A stretch of DNA of 64,000 nt from Nocardia beijingensis NBRC 16342 (GTDB lineage Bacteria > Actinomycetota > Actinomycetes > Mycobacteriales > Mycobacteriaceae). Location: positions 152,400-216,399 of the forward strand of contig NZ_BDBC01000019.1 in the NCBI RefSeq assembly GCF_001612785.1. Reading direction: 5' to 3'. Below the pieces are notes generated by a model, which did no database searches, had not been told where the DNA came from, and was given only the letters and a program-made list of their open reading frames with translations. Below are positions 46,990 to 55,730 of the stretch, in pieces. A program made the translations under genes and the position numbers. Every line of letters starts with the position of its first letter. Within the stretch, counting starts at the first letter, position 1.

Positions 46990-48990
46990 ATGGTTTCACA
47001 CCAAAACGATGTCGGCACAGCCAAATTGGAAAAGGTCGTCATTCGGTTCGCCGGGGACTCCGGCGACGGAATGCAGCTGACCGGCGATCGCTTCACGCAC
47101 GAGGCCGCCGCCTTCGGCAACGACCTGGCCACCCAGCCCAACTTCCCCGCCGAGATCCGCGCACCCCAGGGCACGCTGCCCGGCGTCTCGTCGTTCCAGA
47201 TCCAGATCGCCGACTACGACATCCTCACCGCGGGTGACCAGCCCGACGTGCTGGTCGCGATGAACCCCGCCGCGCTCAAGGCGAACCTGGAGGACCTTCC
47301 GCGCGGCGCCACCGTCATCGTCAACACCGACGAGTTCACCAAGCGGGCGCTCGCCAAGGTGGGTTACGCCGCCGATCCGCTGGCCGACGAGACGCTGTCG
47401 GACTTCGTGGTCCACCGCGTCCCGATGACCTCGCTCACCCTCGGCGCCACCGAGTCCACCGGGGTCGGCAAGAAGGACGCCCAGCGCGCGAAGAACATGT
47501 TCGCCCTCGGTCTGCTGTCCTGGATGTACGGGCGCCCGATCGGCGGCACCGAGCAGTTCATGCGGGAGAAGTTCGCGACCAAGCCCGACATCGCCGAAGC
47601 CAACATCCTGGCCTTCCGCGCGGGCTGGAACTACGGCGAGACCACCGAGAGCTTCGCCACCACCTATGAGATCGCTCCCGCCAAGCTCCCCCCTGGCACC
47701 TATCGCCAGATCACCGGCAACACCGCGCTCGCCTACGGCCTGATCACCGCGGGTCAGCTCGCCGGGCTGCCGGTCTTCCTCGGCACCTACCCCATCACGC
47801 CGGCCTCGGACATCCTGCACGAGCTGAGCAAGCACAAGAATTTCGGCGTCACCACCTTCCAGGCCGAGGACGAGATCGCGGGCATCGGCGCTGCGCTGGG
47901 CGCGGCGCTCGGCGGCTCGCTCGGCGTCACCAGCACCTCCGGCCCAGGGCTCGCGCTCAAGAGCGAGACCATCGGCCTCGCCGTGATGACAGAGCTGCCG
48001 TTGGTGGTGATCGATGTGCAGCGCGGCGGCCCGTCGACCGGACTGCCGACCAAGACCGAGCAGGCCGACCTGTTGCAGGCGCTGTACGGCCGCAACGGCG
48101 AGTCACCGGTGGCGGTGCTCGCGCCGCGCTCCCCCGCCGACTGCTTCGCCACCGCGGTCGAGGCCGCGCGGATCGCCCTCACCTACCGCACTCCGGTGCT
48201 GCTGCTGTCCGACGGCGCGATCGCGAACGGGTCCGAGCCGTGGTCCATCCCGCGGGTGGCCGAGCTCGACCCCATCGATCCGGCGTTCGAGCCGGAAGGC
48301 GACGACAGCGACCCGTTCCAGCCGTACGCACGCGACCCCGACACGCTCGCTCGCCCGCTCGCCGTCCCCGGCACGAAGGGCCGCGCGCACCGCATCGGCG
48401 GTCTGGAGAAGGCGGACGGCAGCGGCAACATCTCCTACGACCCGGCCAACCACGAACTCATGGTCCGTCTGCGCCAAGCCAAGATCGACGGCATCGAGGT
48501 GCCCGATCTCGTGGTGGACGATCCGGACGGCACCGCCGAGCTGCTGCTGATCGGCTGGGGCAGTTCCTACGGCCCGATCGGCGAGGCGTGCCGTCGCGCG
48601 CGGCGGCGCGGTGTGCCGGTCGCCCAAGCGCATCTACGGCATCTGAATCCGTTGCCCGCCAACCTCGGTGACGTGCTGCGCCGCTATCGCGTCGTGGTCG
48701 CGCCGGAGATGAACGGCGGCCAGCTGGCCACGCTGCTGCGAGCGAAGTACCTGGTCGACGTGCGGCCGTGGACGAAGATCGCGGGCACCGCGTTCTCCGC
48801 CCAGGAACTCGTCGGGGTCATCGACGCGGCGCTGGACGGGTCGATCGAGGAGCTGGAGCAGAACAAGGTCTTCGCCGCGAAGGCGGGGGCCACATATCGA
48901 ACGCTGCCGGACGAAGTCCGTCCACAGCCCTGTGCCGGGCCGAGCGCAGGCGAGGCAGCCACATACCGGATGGCTGGGGGTAACGCATGA
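46990..48990 (+). CDS. korA: 2-oxoglutarate (2-oxoacid):ferredoxin oxidoreductase, fused gamma-alpha subunit
   Basis: 666 residues. The N-terminal gamma-type domain begins VVIRFAGDSGDGMQLTGDRF with ATQPNFPAEIRAPQGTLPGV. The alpha domain follows with GQLAGLPVFLGTYPITPASD, FQAEDEIAGIGAALGAALGG and VIDVQRGGPSTGLPTKTEQA. With KorB it oxidises 2-oxoglutarate and CoA to succinyl-CoA and reduces ferredoxin, an alternative TCA step known in mycobacteria. It overlaps korB by 4 bp. The promoter should lie in the 110 bp after the radical SAM gene. Confidence 0.95.
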   Translation: MVSHQNDVGTAKLEKVVIRFAGDSGDGMQLTGDRFTHEAAAFGNDLATQPNFPAEIRAPQGTLPGVSSFQIQIADYDILTAGDQPDVLVAMNPAALKANLEDLPRGATVIVNTDEFTKRALAKVGYAADPLADETLSDFVVHRVPMTSLTLGATESTGVGKKDAQRAKNMFALGLLSWMYGRPIGGTEQFMREKFATKPDIAEANILAFRAGWNYGETTESFATTYEIAPAKLPPGTYRQITGNTALAYGLITAGQLAGLPVFLGTYPITPASDILHELSKHKNFGVTTFQAEDEIAGIGAALGAALGGSLGVTSTSGPGLALKSETIGLAVMTELPLVVIDVQRGGPSTGLPTKTEQADLLQALYGRNGESPVAVLAPRSPADCFATAVEAARIALTYRTPVLLLSDGAIANGSEPWSIPRVAELDPIDPAFEPEGDDSDPFQPYARDPDTLARPLAVPGTKGRAHRIGGLEKADGSGNISYDPANHELMVRLRQAKIDGIEVPDLVVDDPDGTAELLLIGWGSSYGPIGEACRRARRRGVPVAQAHLRHLNPLPANLGDVLRRYRVVVAPEMNGGQLATLLRAKYLVDVRPWTKIAGTAFSAQELVGVIDAALDGSIEELEQNKVFAAKAGATYRTLPDEVRPQPCAGPSAGEAATYRMAGGNA

Positions 48991-50066
48991 CCATCGTGGA
49001 AACCTCACTGGTCGGCACCGACCTGGGACTGACCGGAGTGTCCGGGGTGCCGTCGGCGGACGGACCGCAGAAGGTGAAGGACTTCACCTCCGACCAGGAA
49101 GTGCGCTGGTGCCCCGGCTGCGGCGACTATGTGATCCTGGCGACGGTGCGCGGCTTCCTCGCCGAACTCGGATTGCGCCGCGAGAATCTGATGTTCGTGT
49201 CCGGGATCGGGTGCTCGAGCCGCTTCCCGTACTACTTGGAGGCCTACGGCCTGCACTCCATCCACGGTCGTGCGCCCGCGATCGCGACCGGCTTGGCGGT
49301 CAGCAGGCCCGACCTGTCGGTGTGGGTGGTGACCGGCGACGGCGACGCGCTGTCCATCGGCGGCAACCACCTCATCCACGCGCTGCGCCGCAACGTGAAC
49401 ATGACCATCCTGCTGTTCAACAACCGCATCTACGGCTTGACCAAGGGCCAGTACTCCCCCACCTCGGAGCAGGGCAAGATCACCAAGTCCACCCCGATGG
49501 GCTCGGTGGACCACCCGTTCAACACCCTGTCGGTGGCGCTGGGCGCGGAAGCCACCTTCGCCGCACGCGCCCTGGACTCCGATCGCGCGGGACTCACCGA
49601 AGTGCTGCGCGCCGCCGCCGAGCACCGCGGCACGTCGTTCGTGGAGATCCTCCAGGACTGCCCGATCTTCAACGACGGCTCGTTCGACGTGCTGCGCCGG
49701 GACAACGCCGCGGACCATCTCATCCCGCTGCGGCACGGCGAGCCGATCCGCTTCGGCGCCGAGGGCGAATTCGCCGTCGTGCGCCGTGGTTTCGGGCTCG
49801 CGGTGGCACGCGCCGACAGCGTGGCGGAGGCCGACATCGTGGTGCACGACGCCTACGCCGACGACCCGGAGTACGCCTACGCGCTGTCGCGGCTGTCCGA
49901 TCAAGGACTCGAGCACGTCGTCACGGGCATCTTCCGCAGCGTCAGCCGTCCGACCTACGACGACGCGGTGCGCTACCAGACCGAAACGGCGCGGGAACGG
50001 AAACCGGTCGGTCCGGACTCGCTGCAGTCGCTGCTCACCGGACCGGAGACCTGGACGGTCGGATAG
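48987..50066 (+). CDS. korB: 2-oxoglutarate:ferredoxin oxidoreductase, beta subunit
   Basis: 359 residues. EVRWCPGCGDYVILATVRGF is the CPGCG motif; the thiamine diphosphate site is VWVVTGDGDALSIGGNHLIH (GDG...N) with LLFNNRIYGLTKGQYSPTSE after it. Cys residues in MFVSGIGCSSRFPYY and EILQDCPIFNDGSFD complete the 4Fe-4S ligand set usual for beta subunits. Translationally coupled to korA, it forms the KorAB complex in the cytoplasm. Confidence 0.96.
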   Translation: MTIVETSLVGTDLGLTGVSGVPSADGPQKVKDFTSDQEVRWCPGCGDYVILATVRGFLAELGLRRENLMFVSGIGCSSRFPYYLEAYGLHSIHGRAPAIATGLAVSRPDLSVWVVTGDGDALSIGGNHLIHALRRNVNMTILLFNNRIYGLTKGQYSPTSEQGKITKSTPMGSVDHPFNTLSVALGAEATFAARALDSDRAGLTEVLRAAAEHRGTSFVEILQDCPIFNDGSFDVLRRDNAADHLIPLRHGEPIRFGAEGEFAVVRRGFGLAVARADSVAEADIVVHDAYADDPEYAYALSRLSDQGLEHVVTGIFRSVSRPTYDDAVRYQTETARERKPVGPDSLQSLLTGPETWTVG

Positions 50067-50098
50067 CCCGCCGCGCCTAGCCGGCCCCGGGGGACCGG

Positions 50099-51103
50099 TC
50101 AGGCGCGCTTGGCGAAACCGAGGTCGATGACGGCGTCGCGCTCCTGCTCCAACTCGGCGACCGAGGCGTCGATCCGGGCGCGCGCCTGCGCATCGATCGT
50201 CAGCTCGGGCACGATGGTGTACTCGCCGTTCGCGCAGGTGACCGGGAACGAGCTGATCAGCCCTTCGGGTACGCCGTAGGAGCCGTCCGACGGCACGGCC
50301 ATGGACACCCAGTCGCCGTCCCTGGTGCCGTGCACCCAGTCGTGGATGTGATCGATCGCGGCGCTGGCCGCACTCGCCGCCGAGGACGCGCCGCGGGCCT
50401 GGATGATGGCGGTGCCGCGCTGCTGCACGGTGGGCACGAACTCCTCGGTCAGCCACGCCGGATCACCGATCAGGTCGAGGGCGGGACGTCCCGCGATGGT
50501 GGCGTGCGCGATGTCGGGGTACTGCGTCGCCGAGTGATTGCCCCAGATCGCGACCCGCGCGATGTCGGCGGCGGGCGCACCGGTCCGCTTGGCCAGTTGC
50601 GCGATGGCGCGATTGTGGTCCAGCCGCGTCATGGCGGTGAAACGCTCGGCGGGCACGTCCGGTGCGTTGCTCATGGCGATGAAGGCGTTGGTGTTGGCCG
50701 GATTGCCGATCACGAGCACCTTCACGTCGTCGGCGGCGCTGGCGTTGATCGCGGCGCCCTGCTCGGTGAAGATCGCGCCGTTCGCGGCCAGCAGGTCCGC
50801 CCGTTCCATCCCCGCGGTGCGCGGCCGCGCGCCGACCAGCAAGGCGACATCGGCGCCCGCGAAACCGATCCACGGATCGTCGCTGATGTCGATGGACTCC
50901 AGCAACCCGAACGCGCCGTCTTCCAGTTCCATCGCCACGCCCTCCAGCGACGCCACCGCGGCGGGGACTTCCAGCAACCGCAGACGCACGCGCGTGTCCT
51001 GGCCGAGCATCGCGCCGGACGCGATCCGGAACAGCATGCCGTAGGCGATCTGGCCCGCCGCTCCGGTCACGGTGACGGTCACGGTCCCAGCGGCGGTGCT
51101 CAC
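50099..51103 (-). CDS. mdh: Malate dehydrogenase
   Basis: 334 residues. [20 protein letters not shown] is the NAD-binding GxxGxx[18 protein letters not shown] carries a substrate Arg, [15 protein letters not shown] [19 protein letters not shown] is the conserved loop, and [19 protein letters not shown] with [18 protein letters not shown] gives the catalytic Asp/His pair. This is the cytosolic-type MDH used in mycobacteria. It converges with korB at a 32-bp gap and completes a TCA-related neighbourhood, probably by chance of synteny. Confidence 0.96.
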   Translation of the reverse strand: MSTAAGTVTVTVTGAAGQIAYGMLFRIASGAMLGQDTRVRLRLLEVPAAVASLEGVAMELEDGAFGLLESIDISDDPWIGFAGADVALLVGARPRTAGMERADLLAANGAIFTEQGAAINASAADDVKVLVIGNPANTNAFIAMSNAPDVPAERFTAMTRLDHNRAIAQLAKRTGAPAADIARVAIWGNHSATQYPDIAHATIAGRPALDLIGDPAWLTEEFVPTVQQRGTAIIQARGASSAASAASAAIDHIHDWVHGTRDGDWVSMAVPSDGSYGVPEGLISSFPVTCANGEYTIVPELTIDAQARARIDASVAELEQERDAVIDLGFAKRA

Positions 51104-51223
51104 GACGAACTCCTTGCGGTCGGCGGACTTCTGCTGCCCACCCTAACCACTTTCACCGCCGCCGAACGCCCACGGTGAGCTACGCGACAGTGACGCGCGC
51201 GGTCGCGCAGGACGCCCGCCCGG

Positions 51224-51871
51224 TCAGCCGAGCGTGGCGACCTCGCTGTCGGTGAGCACGATCGGCGAAACCGCGTCCTTTGCGCGCGCCAGTCGCACGG
51301 CGCGATACAGCGGCCGTTCCTCCAGCCCGGCGTCACGCGCCTCGGCCCGCAATTGCTGCACCAGCAGCTCCGAAACCGCTACCGCCGCGGCCAATTGACT
51401 GGCGGCGAGCGCGTCCGCGAGCTTGCGCAAGCCGAGCAGATGCATTTCGCGGCCGCTTCCCGCGTCGGTGTACATGGCCAGCGGAACCACCTGCGACACC
51501 TCCCCCGCCGTGACCCGCAGCGCGATCCGGCTCAATCGGGCCGGGAACACGAGGACTTCGACCCCGGTGGCCGCCGACATCTCCACCCGCCGTTCACCGA
51601 ACAGCCTGCGGGCGTGGATCATCGTGCCGGTCACCCACATTCGCCGCCGGCGCAGCGCGACGGCGTACAGGACGGTCGGCGCGCCGACGACGACGCCGAC
51701 GGCGGCCGCGATCGGCCAGCTCACCACGGTCGCGGCCAGCAATGCCGCGCCCAGCCCGATGCCCGACGCGGCCAGCGCGAGGCGGCGCAACATCGGCGCG
51801 TACAACTCGGGCGCGACCAGATCGAGGCCCACCGGCGCGATCGCCTGCTGGTCATCAGAATTCGTGGACAC
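51224..51871 (-). CDS. Membrane protein of unknown function (two helices, PH-like soluble part)
   Basis: 215 residues. Two adjacent helices, LRRLALAASGIGLGAALLAA and PIAAAVGVVVGAPTVLYAVA, are followed by a soluble region beginning MWVTGTMIHARRLFGERRVE. A wide C-terminal stretch (KLADALAASQLAAAVAVSEL) is helical. The short hairpin plus beta-rich module resembles bacterial PH-type membrane proteins, but the match is weak. It is a lone gene between mdh and hisS. Confidence 0.65.
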   Translation of the reverse strand: MSTNSDDQQAIAPVGLDLVAPELYAPMLRRLALAASGIGLGAALLAATVVSWPIAAAVGVVVGAPTVLYAVALRRRRMWVTGTMIHARRLFGERRVEMSAATGVEVLVFPARLSRIALRVTAGEVSQVVPLAMYTDAGSGREMHLLGLRKLADALAASQLAAAVAVSELLVQQLRAEARDAGLEERPLYRAVRLARAKDAVSPIVLTDSEVATLG

Positions 51872-52026
51872 TGCTCCGCCCTCTCGCGACTCCGGCGGCG
51901 GTGGGGCGCGCGCCGGTCACGCTACCGCTCCCGCCGCCCGGCCGGCCACGGGTTCGACGCACAGTACCGTGCGGGCGGCGGTGGCGCCGCGAAACCCGAC
52001 GCGCACCACGCGCACCCGTCACCGCG

Positions 52027-53298
52027 CTACCCGGCCAGCGACTCCCGGATCACGCCGACCACCTCGGGCAGCGGAATCTGCCGTTGGTCACCGGTCGCCA
52101 TGTCCTTGAGCCCGACGGTGTTCTCCGCGAGATCACGATCGCCGAGCACCAGGGTGAATTTCGCCCCGGAGCGGTCGGCGGCCTTCATCGCGCCCTTCAC
52201 GCCGCGCCCGCCGTAGGCCAGATCGACCCGGACGCCCGCCGCGCGCAACTGGGCGGCCACCACCACCAGCCGTTGCTTGGCCGCGTCGCCCAGGGGCACG
52301 CCGAACACCTCGCAGCGTGCCGGGTTGCCGGCCGACTTGCCCTCGGCCGTCAGCGCCAGCATGGTCCGGTCGACGCCGAGGCCGAATCCGATACCCGACA
52401 GCGGCTGCCCGCCGAGCTCGGCCATGAGCCCGTCGTAGCGGCCACCGCCGCCGATGCCGGACTGCGCTCCGAGACCGTCGTGCACGAACTCGAACGTGGT
52501 CTTGGTGTAGTAGTCCAGGCCGCGCACCATGCGTGGGTTCACCACGTACGGCACACCCAGCGCTTCCAGATGGCCGAGCACCTGCTCGAAGTGCGCCTTG
52601 GCCGACTCCGACAGGTGATCGATCATCAGCGGCGCGTTCGCGGTCATCTCCCGCACCTCTGGCCGCTTGTCGTCCAGCACGCGCAGCGGGTTCAGCTGGG
52701 CCCGCCGCTTCGTCTCCTCGTCCAGCGGCAGCCCCAACAGGAAATCCTGCAGCAGTTCGCGGTACTGCGGGCGGCAGGTCTCGTCACCGAGCGAGGTGAC
52801 CTCGAGCCGGAACCCGTCCAGCCCGAGACCACGGAACCCGGCGTCGGCGATGGCGATGACCTCCGCGTCCAGCGCCGGATCGTCGACGCCGATCGCCTCG
52901 ATGCCCACCTGCTGCAACTGCCGGTACCGGCCCGCTTGCGGCCGCTCGTAGCGGAAGAACGGACCGGCGTAACACACCTTCACCGGGAGCTGGCCACGGT
53001 CGAGACCGTGTTCGATCACCGCGCGCATCACGCCCGCGGTGCCCTCGGGACGCAGCGTGACGCTGCGGTCGCCGCGGTCGGGGAAGGTGTACATCTCCTT
53101 GGTGACCACGTCGGTGGACTCGCCGACACCGCGGGCGAACAGGCCCGTGTCCTCGAAGACCGGCAGCTCGATATGCCCGTACCCGGCCAGTCGTGCGGCG
53201 CGGAGCAGGCCGTCGCGCACCGCGACGAACTCGGCCGAGCCGGGTGGCACGTAGTCCGGTATCCCCTTCGGGGCGGAAAAGCTGCTGGTCTTGGTCAC
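52027..53298 (-). CDS. hisS: Histidyl-tRNA synthetase
   Basis: 423 residues from a GTG at 53298 ([20 protein letters not shown]), with GGAG 5 nt upstream. Class II motif 2 region: [20 protein letters not shown] and [20 protein letters not shown]. The histidine-binding motifs are [15 protein letters not shown] and [18 protein letters not shown]. The C-terminal anticodon-binding domain ends [18 protein letters not shown]. Divergent from ppiB; hisS and ppiB are near neighbours in mycobacteria too. Confidence 0.97.
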   Translation of the reverse strand: MTKTSSFSAPKGIPDYVPPGSAEFVAVRDGLLRAARLAGYGHIELPVFEDTGLFARGVGESTDVVTKEMYTFPDRGDRSVTLRPEGTAGVMRAVIEHGLDRGQLPVKVCYAGPFFRYERPQAGRYRQLQQVGIEAIGVDDPALDAEVIAIADAGFRGLGLDGFRLEVTSLGDETCRPQYRELLQDFLLGLPLDEETKRRAQLNPLRVLDDKRPEVREMTANAPLMIDHLSESAKAHFEQVLGHLEALGVPYVVNPRMVRGLDYYTKTTFEFVHDGLGAQSGIGGGGRYDGLMAELGGQPLSGIGFGLGVDRTMLALTAEGKSAGNPARCEVFGVPLGDAAKQRLVVVAAQLRAAGVRVDLAYGGRGVKGAMKAADRSGAKFTLVLGDRDLAENTVGLKDMATGDQRQIPLPEVVGVIRESLAG

Positions 53299-53438
53299 GA
53301 TGCTCCAGTTTCCACCACTACGGCCCCGCAAGTCCAACCGGTTGTCCGAACCGCCTCTCGAGGAAGGTTGCGGAACAGTCTCAGGGAGAAATGGCACACT
53401 CTTATCCCGATGTAACCGGATACGGGAGGAACGTGGTA

Positions 53439-54317
53439 GTGCCGAGCAACGAACAGCGACGAGCAGCGGCGAAACGCAAGCTGGAACGTCAGCTCGCCAA
53501 CCGGGCCGAGCGGGCGCGCAAGCGCAAGCAACTCACCATCGCCGGATCGGTACTCGGTGTCGTCGTCGTGGTCGCCGCCGTGACCGGGGTGTACTTCCTG
53601 ACCCGCGGTGACGACAGCAGCAGCTCCGATGCCGCCGACGCCTCGCTGTCCAGCACTCCCGTCGCGGCCGCGCCGCCCTCCGCGAAGGCCAAGCCCGCGA
53701 CGGTCGACTGCACCTATCGCGACAGCGCCAAGCCCGCGGACAAGCCGGTCGGCAAGCCGAAGGCAGGCGGCATCCCCACCACCGGCGTCGACGCCAAGAT
53801 CAGCGTCAGCGTGGAGACCAGCCAGGGGCCGATCGGGCTGACCCTGGACAACGCCGATTCGCCGTGCACGGTGAACAGCTTCGTCAGCCTGGCGGCGCAG
53901 AATTACTTCGACGGCACCAGCTGTCACCGCATGACCGCGGGCGAGGGCCTGAAGGTCTTGCAGTGCGGCGACCCGACGGGTACCGGAATGGGCGGGCCGG
54001 GTTACGAGTTCGACAACGAATACCCGACCGATCAGTACGCTCCGAACGATCCCGCGGCGACCTCGGAACCGATCGCCTACAAACGTGGCGTGCTGGCTAT
54101 GGCCAACGCGGGACCTGGCACCAACGGCAGCCAGTTCTTCATCGTGTACGCCGATTCCCAGCTTCCGCCGCAGTACACGATCTTCGGCACCGTGGACGAC
54201 AACAGCCTCGGCACGCTCGACAAGATCGCCGCGCTGGGCCAGGACGACTCCAACGGCCCCGGCGACGGCAAGCCCAAGCAGCCGGTCACGATCCAGTCGG
54301 TGCGGATCGACCGCTGA
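53439..54317 (+). CDS. ppiB: Membrane-anchored cyclophilin-type peptidyl-prolyl isomerase
   Basis: 292 residues from a GTG at 53439 ([20 protein letters not shown]), which has GGGAGGA 8 nt upstream; GTG 53433 is too close to it. A basic cytoplasmic start is followed by one helix ([20 protein letters not shown]), a Ser/Ala/Lys-rich linker and an extracytoplasmic cyclophilin domain with [36 protein letters not shown] and [20 protein letters not shown]. The active-site Arg of cyclophilins (FHR) is in SCHRMT. It catalyses prolyl cis-trans isomerisation outside the membrane. Confidence 0.93.
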   Translation: MPSNEQRRAAAKRKLERQLANRAERARKRKQLTIAGSVLGVVVVVAAVTGVYFLTRGDDSSSSDAADASLSSTPVAAAPPSAKAKPATVDCTYRDSAKPADKPVGKPKAGGIPTTGVDAKISVSVETSQGPIGLTLDNADSPCTVNSFVSLAAQNYFDGTSCHRMTAGEGLKVLQCGDPTGTGMGGPGYEFDNEYPTDQYAPNDPAATSEPIAYKRGVLAMANAGPGTNGSQFFIVYADSQLPPQYTIFGTVDDNSLGTLDKIAALGQDDSNGPGDGKPKQPVTIQSVRIDR

Positions 54318-54328
54318 GCACGCACCCG

Positions 54329-54363
54329 TCGGGCCCGCCGCCGTGCTCCGGCAGCGGGCCCGA
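54329..54363 (+). terminator. Terminator hairpin after ppiB
   Basis: TCGGGCCCGC (54329-54338) pairs perfectly with GCGGGCCCGA (54354-54363) around a 15-nt loop, beginning 11 bp after the ppiB stop. It has no U-tract. Confidence 0.7.
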
Positions 54364-54723
54364 GTGGTATCCGGCCTCGGCCGGAGCGAGGAAGTCGAGC
54401 CATTCTTCGGTTAGGATGCCCTCAGCTCGAAGATCGTCCGGCGCGCCCGAAGACACGCCGGAAATGTGCGATATATGCCGCTGAAGCGGCGCACTCGTTC
54501 GTTTGTGCCGACCTTTGTCAGGTAACCTCGAAACAAGAAGTTCTTGCAGCGTAGCGCGGCCTCGGCCGGGCTATCCCCGGGCAGGAAGTGCCACGCCACA
54601 AGTTCTTCGGGTGTCCACGTTTGCAGGCGGGACCCGCTGCACGGGACTACAGTTCGCGTGGCGGCGTCCGTAACGAAGCACCACAATCATCCATAGTGAT
54701 CACTGCAGCATCGGGGAGCAGCC
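54364..54723. other. 360-bp stretch without a supportable gene, left edge of the conjugation-type locus
   Basis: The sequence between the ppiB terminator and the coiled-coil gene contains more AT-rich spots than its neighbours (for example GCGATATATGCCGCTGAAGC near 54468) and short hairpins (GCCGCTGAAGCGGC; CAAGAAGTTCTTG near 54532). A minus-strand frame of 91 codons from a TTG at 54686 is open but has no ribosome-binding site or recognised domain, so I do not call it. The promoter of the 54724 gene must lie at its right end. Confidence 0.4.
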
Positions 54724-55269
54724 ATGTCCGAGGAACTGGACGACATCGGCCGGGAAACCGCGGCCATGATGAGGACAATGTTGCAGCTTGCGACGCTCGT
54801 CGCCTTGCGGACCCGCGAGCGTGGCCAGAAGGAAGCCGAAGCGCGCGTCAAGCTCACCGAGGCCAGGATCAAAGAGGCCAAGGAACTGCAGCTCCGGGAG
54901 GCACGCGACGCGAAGGCCAAGGATCCGCGCAACGCCGAGCTGGCCCGGCTGATCGAGAAGCCCATCCCGGAAAAGGGTGTGTCACTGGAGAAGGACCGCT
55001 TCTCCGCGCAAGCGGAGGCATCCCGGATGGCGGCCACCGCCGCGGGCAAGCCGGCTATGCGGTACGACTCGCCAGAACGTCGCATGGCGATCGCGGCCCA
55101 TCTCGCCAAAATGGGTGTCGCGCCGGAGCTCGCCGCGGTACGGATGCTGATCGAAGTGGGACAGGCACAGCCGCCCGGTGAAGCCGTGCGCACCCGGCCG
55201 GGCGAGGCCCCCACGGTCACCAGGGCGGGACGGGAACAGGAATCTCGCGGTCTGGAACGAAGTCGATAG
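54724..55269 (+). CDS. Conserved-type charged coiled-coil protein at the edge of the conjugation locus
   Basis: 181 residues starting MSEELDDIGRETAAMMRTML, rich in Ala, Glu, Arg and Lys. The stretch from about residue 30 to 65 (ERGQKEAEARVKLTEARIKE) has heptad-like spacing of Leu/Ala/Ile and is probably a coiled coil. I recognise no domain. GGGGAG lies 6 nt before the ATG. It is convergent with the type IV secretion operon and shares its terminator, so it may be an accessory, regulatory or DNA-processing protein of that locus. It could also be unrelated. Confidence 0.7.
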   Translation: MSEELDDIGRETAAMMRTMLQLATLVALRTRERGQKEAEARVKLTEARIKEAKELQLREARDAKAKDPRNAELARLIEKPIPEKGVSLEKDRFSAQAEASRMAATAAGKPAMRYDSPERRMAIAAHLAKMGVAPELAAVRMLIEVGQAQPPGEAVRTRPGEAPTVTRAGREQESRGLERSR

Positions 55270-55281
55270 CCGGAAGACGAA

Positions 55282-55314
55282 CGAGTGCCCGCTGGATGTT
55301 CCAGCGGGCACTCG
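55282..55314. terminator. Strong intrinsic terminator between the coiled-coil gene and the T4SS operon
   Basis: CGAGTGCCCGCTGGA (55282-55296) and TCCAGCGGGCACTCG (55300-55314) form a perfect 15-bp stem with a 3-nt loop, followed by GCTTTT on the plus strand. It ends the 54724 gene and probably also the minus-strand operon. Confidence 0.92.
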
Positions 55315-55346
55315 GCTTTTCGGACCTTCTTCGGCGAGAGTCGCCG

Positions 55347-55730
55347 TTACGGCGGGAAGTTGCCCATCGTCGGATCACTGAACATGCCGTTCTGCGGCGC
55401 TTTCGTCGGCAGCGGGCTGAGCATGTCCTTGTGACCGTTGCGCACACTGCAGTACTTGAACGGCCCCTTGGGATCGAACAGTTTCGCCATATGCGGATCG
55501 GCATGATCCAGGAACCAGACGCTCAGTCCGGTCGCCCCGTCCAGGCGGTAGTGCTCCCAGGCGCGCCAGAGCGCGTCCAGCCGGGCGATCGCCTCCGCGT
55601 GTTGCCACCACTCCGGGCACCACACGGTGTCACTGAGATCGGTGACCTGCCGACGGTAGATCACGCTGAGATAGTTCTCGACGAAATCGACTACGTTCGC
55701 GTACTGCATGTTCTGCTGCTGTTCGTTCAC
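55347..55730 (-). CDS. DUF4913 protein, last gene of the conjugation-type operon
   Basis: 127 residues. VWCPEWWQHAEAIARLDALW is the DUF4913 core, followed by AWEHYRLDGATGLSVWFLDH and DPKGPFKYCSVRNGHKDMLS. The conserved Trp, His and Cys residues are typical; the biochemical role is unknown. DUF4913 genes are common beside actinobacterial conjugative and integrative element genes, which fits here. Its start overlaps the coupling-protein stop by 4 bp (ATGA), indicating stoichiometric co-translation. Confidence 0.85.
   Translation of the reverse strand: MNEQQQNMQYANVVDFVENYLSVIYRRQVTDLSDTVWCPEWWQHAEAIARLDALWRAWEHYRLDGATGLSVWFLDHADPHMAKLFDPKGPFKYCSVRNGHKDMLSPLPTKAPQNGMFSDPTMGNFPP

Noticed and set aside
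47493..47502. GAACATGTTC inside korA as a possible LexA box
   Set aside because: The half-sites are separated by 2 bp, not the 4 bp of the SOS box, and it lies in mid-gene.
54411..54686. A 91-codon minus-strand frame in the gap between ppiB and the coiled-coil gene
   Set aside because: It starts with TTG directly after a stop codon, has no ribosome-binding site and no recognisable domain. It cannot be excluded but is not supportable.
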